Part shown: positions 60,801 to 64,000 of the stretch, one piece after another
Layout: each line of letters opens with the position of its first letter
Position numbering within the stretch: the first letter of the stretch is position 1
Source: Pseudisothecium myosuroides
Lineage: Eukaryota > Streptophyta > Bryopsida > Hypnales > Lembophyllaceae
Assembly: GCA_951799445.1 (NCBI GenBank)
Contig: OX637295.1
Coordinates: forward strand, 24,304,001 to 24,368,000
Length of the DNA stretch: 64,000 nucleotides
Direction of reading: 5' to 3'
Program-made: the position numbers and the translations under genes
Notes under the pieces: generated by a model
Database searches by the model: none
The model's input: the letters and a program-made list of their open reading frames with translations, nothing else
What the model was told of the DNA's origin: nothing

Positions 60801-62094
60801 TGCTCAATGAATTCTAAATTTCTAATAAATGACTATTGATAGTTAAAAGTGCTTATTCATAGGAAACAACCATAAATGGTTAAAAAATGAAGAGATGTCA
60901 ATGCAAGAATTCCAAATATGTGATGAAAGCATTTTCAAGTGATTGTAAATCATTTTGTAATGAATTGAGTGAGTATATATGCAAAATTATAAGTAGTGTT
61001 GTATGAATAGTGATGCGAAATTTTTTAATTTATTTAGTTGAAATATGTAAGTTACAATCACTATGTATTTGAATAATAGTGTCGGATAGAAAATTATTGC
61101 AATTAAAGTTTTAGAATTTGAATCAACTTAAGTGTGGCAATTGAATGTAGATTAATGTGATTGAATTAAGTGGTTGATAGCAGTAGACAATAGATTGATA
61201 TGTGTTTGAGTCATAAATTATAATTTTTTATTTTAATTTTATTATGAGTGAAATATGTATTATCAAAGTTGAAGTTGTTATTGATAATTGCTATAGTCTA
61301 TTTAAGTTTTTTAATTATTTGGTAAAAAAAAAGTCCATAAAATTAATCAAAGACTATCATCTGGTGTATGATTGTATAAAAAGTGAGAATGCTTGTGAGT
61401 TTGCTTGAAAATTATAATTTGACTATGATCTAATAGAGCTATTGCGTAATGCATAATTAAAAGTTGAAAATGATACAAAAACTTTAAGTTTATTCAAAGC
61501 TAGACTATTGAATGTGTTTGTTACCTATGATTATTATTTGGCTATGATTTGAAATTTTTATTATGTTATGGTTTGGATTTGGATAATTAAAAGTGAAGAA
61601 GAGTGAATGGACTTTGGAGATTATTGAAATTTACAGATTGATTATTATTCAACATGACAATATCTAAGATAGAGTGAAGTGAGACACTATGGAAATTATT
61701 GAAGGATTGGAAGAACAAATAAGTATATAGAAATCATATGTAGAATATAAAAACTATTGCATGTAGAATATAAAGACTATTGCTTGACTATTGCTCTAAA
61801 ATTAACCATAAAATCATAGACTTTTTTAATTTATTTATAGTATATGGCATTTATATGGGATTGAATTTGTGAGACTACTAATTGACAAACGTACTTATGG
61901 ACCTTTCTTATGGGATTGTATACAGAGATTTATATATTAGCATTCTTTAATAAACTTTAATAATATAATATTTTTTAAATAGAATATCATTTGACTACGT
62001 GTGACCTTAGCTATCAAAAACTCTAGCTAACTTGAGTCTTTCTCTCCAAAATCCAATTTATTATTTTTGTTTTCCGGTTGTTTGGTTGTTACTT
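57876..62094. other. Very AT-rich DNA, upstream part of a decayed retroelement at most
   Basis: No coding frame beyond about 70 codons and no paired termini found. The last few hundred bases before 62095 should contain an LTR if the primer-binding-site reading is right, but I could not define its 5' end. Confidence 0.4.
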
Positions 62095-62360
62095 TTCCAT
62101 ACTATATTTTGGCATTGCTGCTAGGGAAGGTCTTAGCTAGAGGTGGCTATGATGTAAACATTATCTATACTACATTTTGGCACTACTGCCAAAGAAAATC
62201 TCGGCTAGAGGTGACTAAGATGTAAATATTATCCATACTATATTTTGGCACCGCTACTAGGGAAGATCTTGGCTAGAGGTGGCTAAAATGGAAGTATTAT
62301 CTGTACTACATTTTGGCACCGCTACCAAGGAAGGTCTCAACTAGAGGTGGCTAAGAAGTA
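62095..62360 (+). repeat. 68-bp tandem repeat x4 containing tRNA-Asp primer-binding-site sequence
   Basis: TTTTGGC recurs at 62107, 62175, 62243 and 62311, exactly 68 bp apart. Each is followed by a variant of TGGCACCGCTGCCAGGGA. This matches, at 15 of 18 positions in consensus, the complement of the 3' end of plant tRNA-Asp (TGGCGCCGTTGCCGGGGA). Two of the three differences are CG to CA changes. Confidence 0.75.
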
Positions 62361-62785
62361 ATTAAGTATTAAATGATATAATAAGTAGGAAATAATCACA
62401 TAGATAAAGGTACTTAGTGATGTGAAAACTAGAGTGTTACACCTTAAGGGAATATTTTTATAAACGTGGAATTCCTGAGTGGTATCTATTTCATATAAAA
62501 AATATACATATTTTTGGAAATCCAATTGAGAAAATGTTGAAGGAAAGTTTTAAAAACTTCTATAAAAGAAAACTAAAGACAAAAGAGAAAATCATGTAGA
62601 TTTGTAGTTGTAAAAGATTGAGGCCCACAAATGGTACTAGTAGGGAAAAATGGTTTTATATAGGAATTTTGTGATGAAATTGTAGAAGAGGTTTTACTTG
62701 ATGTATTTCAAAAGAATTCTACACCAAATAGATCAATTAGTTAGATTAAGTATAATCATGATATACCACTTAATAAGAAAGTTGA

Positions 62786-62953
62786 CCAATAAATAAACCT
62801 TTTCCAGTAGCTTTTATAGAATCATCTTATATAAAAAAAATTGAAAATCATGAAGAAAATGTTTCCAATAGAATTAAAAGATTTAAAAGAGATAGTCATT
62901 GTAATTTTTGTGGAAAAATAGGCCATTTTGAAAAGACTTGTTTCAGGAAATAA
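62786..62953 (+). pseudogene. gag: Retrotransposon gag remnant with CCHC zinc knuckle
   Basis: The open frame ends with CNFCGKIGHFEKTCFRK then TAA; spacing C-x2-C-x4-H-x4-C is a retroviral-type zinc knuckle, preceded by basic residues (RIKRFKRD). Upstream, another frame gives YNHDIPLNKKVD, so a frameshift and stops break the gene. It follows the primer-binding-site array by about 430 bp, the expected order LTR, PBS, gag. No protease or reverse transcriptase could be recognised downstream. A decayed plant LTR retrotransposon; the lineage (Gypsy or Copia) is undecided. Confidence 0.65.
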
Positions 62954-63569
62954 AATTTTCTAAATTCTAGGCAATTAATTTCACCTCTACAAGTGAATTT
63001 TGAACCATGATTTTTAAGAGTTGTAAAATTTCTAAATTTATTGCAAGTTTAAGCAATAATTAAACCTAAGTTAGTTCAACTTAGAATGGTTATTAATACA
63101 CTTTATAATTGTTTTCATCCATCTAGTGAATATAAACATTATAGACCATGTTATTAAATTTTTTGACAAAAATTGCTTGGATAAAGTGTAAAACTCTTTA
63201 TTTCACAGAAGAAAAGTTCTTGTCTATAATAAAGAGTTGTAAAATATTATTACTATTATTATTACTATTAATTAAAATATATTTAAATTATTTAACCAAC
63301 AAATCAAGATGAATCCTCTTTTTTCATGGGCAATCCAAAAAATAATCAATTTTTTTGAACCTTGTATTTTTATGGCTTTGTACAAATTTTTATAAAAGTG
63401 CTTATTTTGGATAAAAGTTTTACTTGAGTGGTTATTATCTTAACAATAAATAATTTTATAAATAAATTGACCAATTGCCTTTAGATTTTAGAAGAAGAAC
63501 TTTTAGCAAAATTTAGAAATCTTTTGAAGGTGTAGCAATAAAGTAAAGAAAATACTTTTAAATTTCAAT

Positions 63570-63799
63570 CTTGCACTATTTAATTTTTCAATATAAAAAA
63601 TTGAAAACAATTTGTAAATATATGGTTCCTAAAAATATATTTATTGGAAAGGAATCCAAGCAGCTAGAAAAGTTTACATTTTTGTCTTGCACTATTTAAT
63701 TGTTCAATACCAAAAATTGAAAACAATTTATAACTCTATGGTCCTAAAATATCTGTTGATTGGAATGGAACACAAGTAGCTACAAAAGTTTACATTTTT
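63570..63799. repeat. 115-bp tandem duplication
   Basis: CTTGCACTATTTAATT...CAATA..AAAATTGAAAACAATTT recurs at 63570 and 63685, and both copies end in AAAAGTTTACATTTTT. The copies differ at many positions, so the duplication is old. It may belong to the retroelement remnant. Confidence 0.6.
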
Positions 63800-64000
63800 A
63801 TCTATGGTCCCAATAACCAACTTCAATTCTTTTTAATTCTAGATTTTATTTGCAGAGGAAAGAGCAATCTTCTTAGTGTTTTGTTCGGCCTAATATGCCC
63901 ATGAGTACTATACTCTTTGGATGTTTCTACTTCAAGGGCATTTATCCCATATCGTATGGTGTTTGCAATGGGAGCAAATATAGGAGATTTTTGTTAGGAA

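Overview
This window looks like nuclear DNA of a land plant. The genes have short GT-AG introns (about 190-420 bp, one of 1.3 kb), and the coding exons are near 50% GC in a very AT-rich background. Two intact genes belong to plant families: an IRX10-type GT47 xylosyltransferase and a plant-type SLC37 glycerol-3-phosphate permease. A moss or another seed-free plant is my guess, from the kinase type and the overall feel. It is not proven, and no species is named.

Only three genes can be supported. (1) 2497-6117, minus strand: an IRX10-like xylan synthase in six exons, whose splice phases all close. (2) 10950-12435, minus strand: a protein kinase that is now a pseudogene, broken by a frameshift at a homopolymer run and by a 168-bp solo LTR flanked by the 5-bp duplication TGGAT. 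Removing the LTR and one duplication restores the expected reading through the break. (3) 47218-49364, plus strand: an SLC37/G3Pp transporter in three exons. Its upstream region holds four sites matching GNATATNC, the phosphate-starvation (PHR1/P1BS) element, three of them within 74 bp.

Most of the rest is transposon debris. The dominant layer is a swarm of non-autonomous elements bounded by TTAA with termini CCCYTR..., which resembles the piggyBac signature. Subfamilies A and B are both about 930 bp. D is an outer element carrying an A copy inside it. E is a foldback type. One insertion (B4 inside A6) can be checked against uninserted copies in the same window and falls exactly on a TTAA. 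Inserted into these are two Stowaway-like MITEs (TA duplication, CTCCCT ends), a nearly perfect palindromic CACTA MITE (CAT duplication), and a GGGAAC-rich element. Pairs of smaller inverted-repeat elements (families C, H, J, L/K) also occur.

Near the right edge (62095-62953) lies a decayed LTR retrotransposon. A 68-bp unit containing a primer-binding site complementary to tRNA-Asp is repeated four times, followed by a gag zinc-knuckle remnant. No rRNA, convincing tRNA or CRISPR array was seen. The genes do not form an operon or pathway: the two intact ones are independent housekeeping or metabolic genes separated by about 41 kb of repeat-rich DNA.
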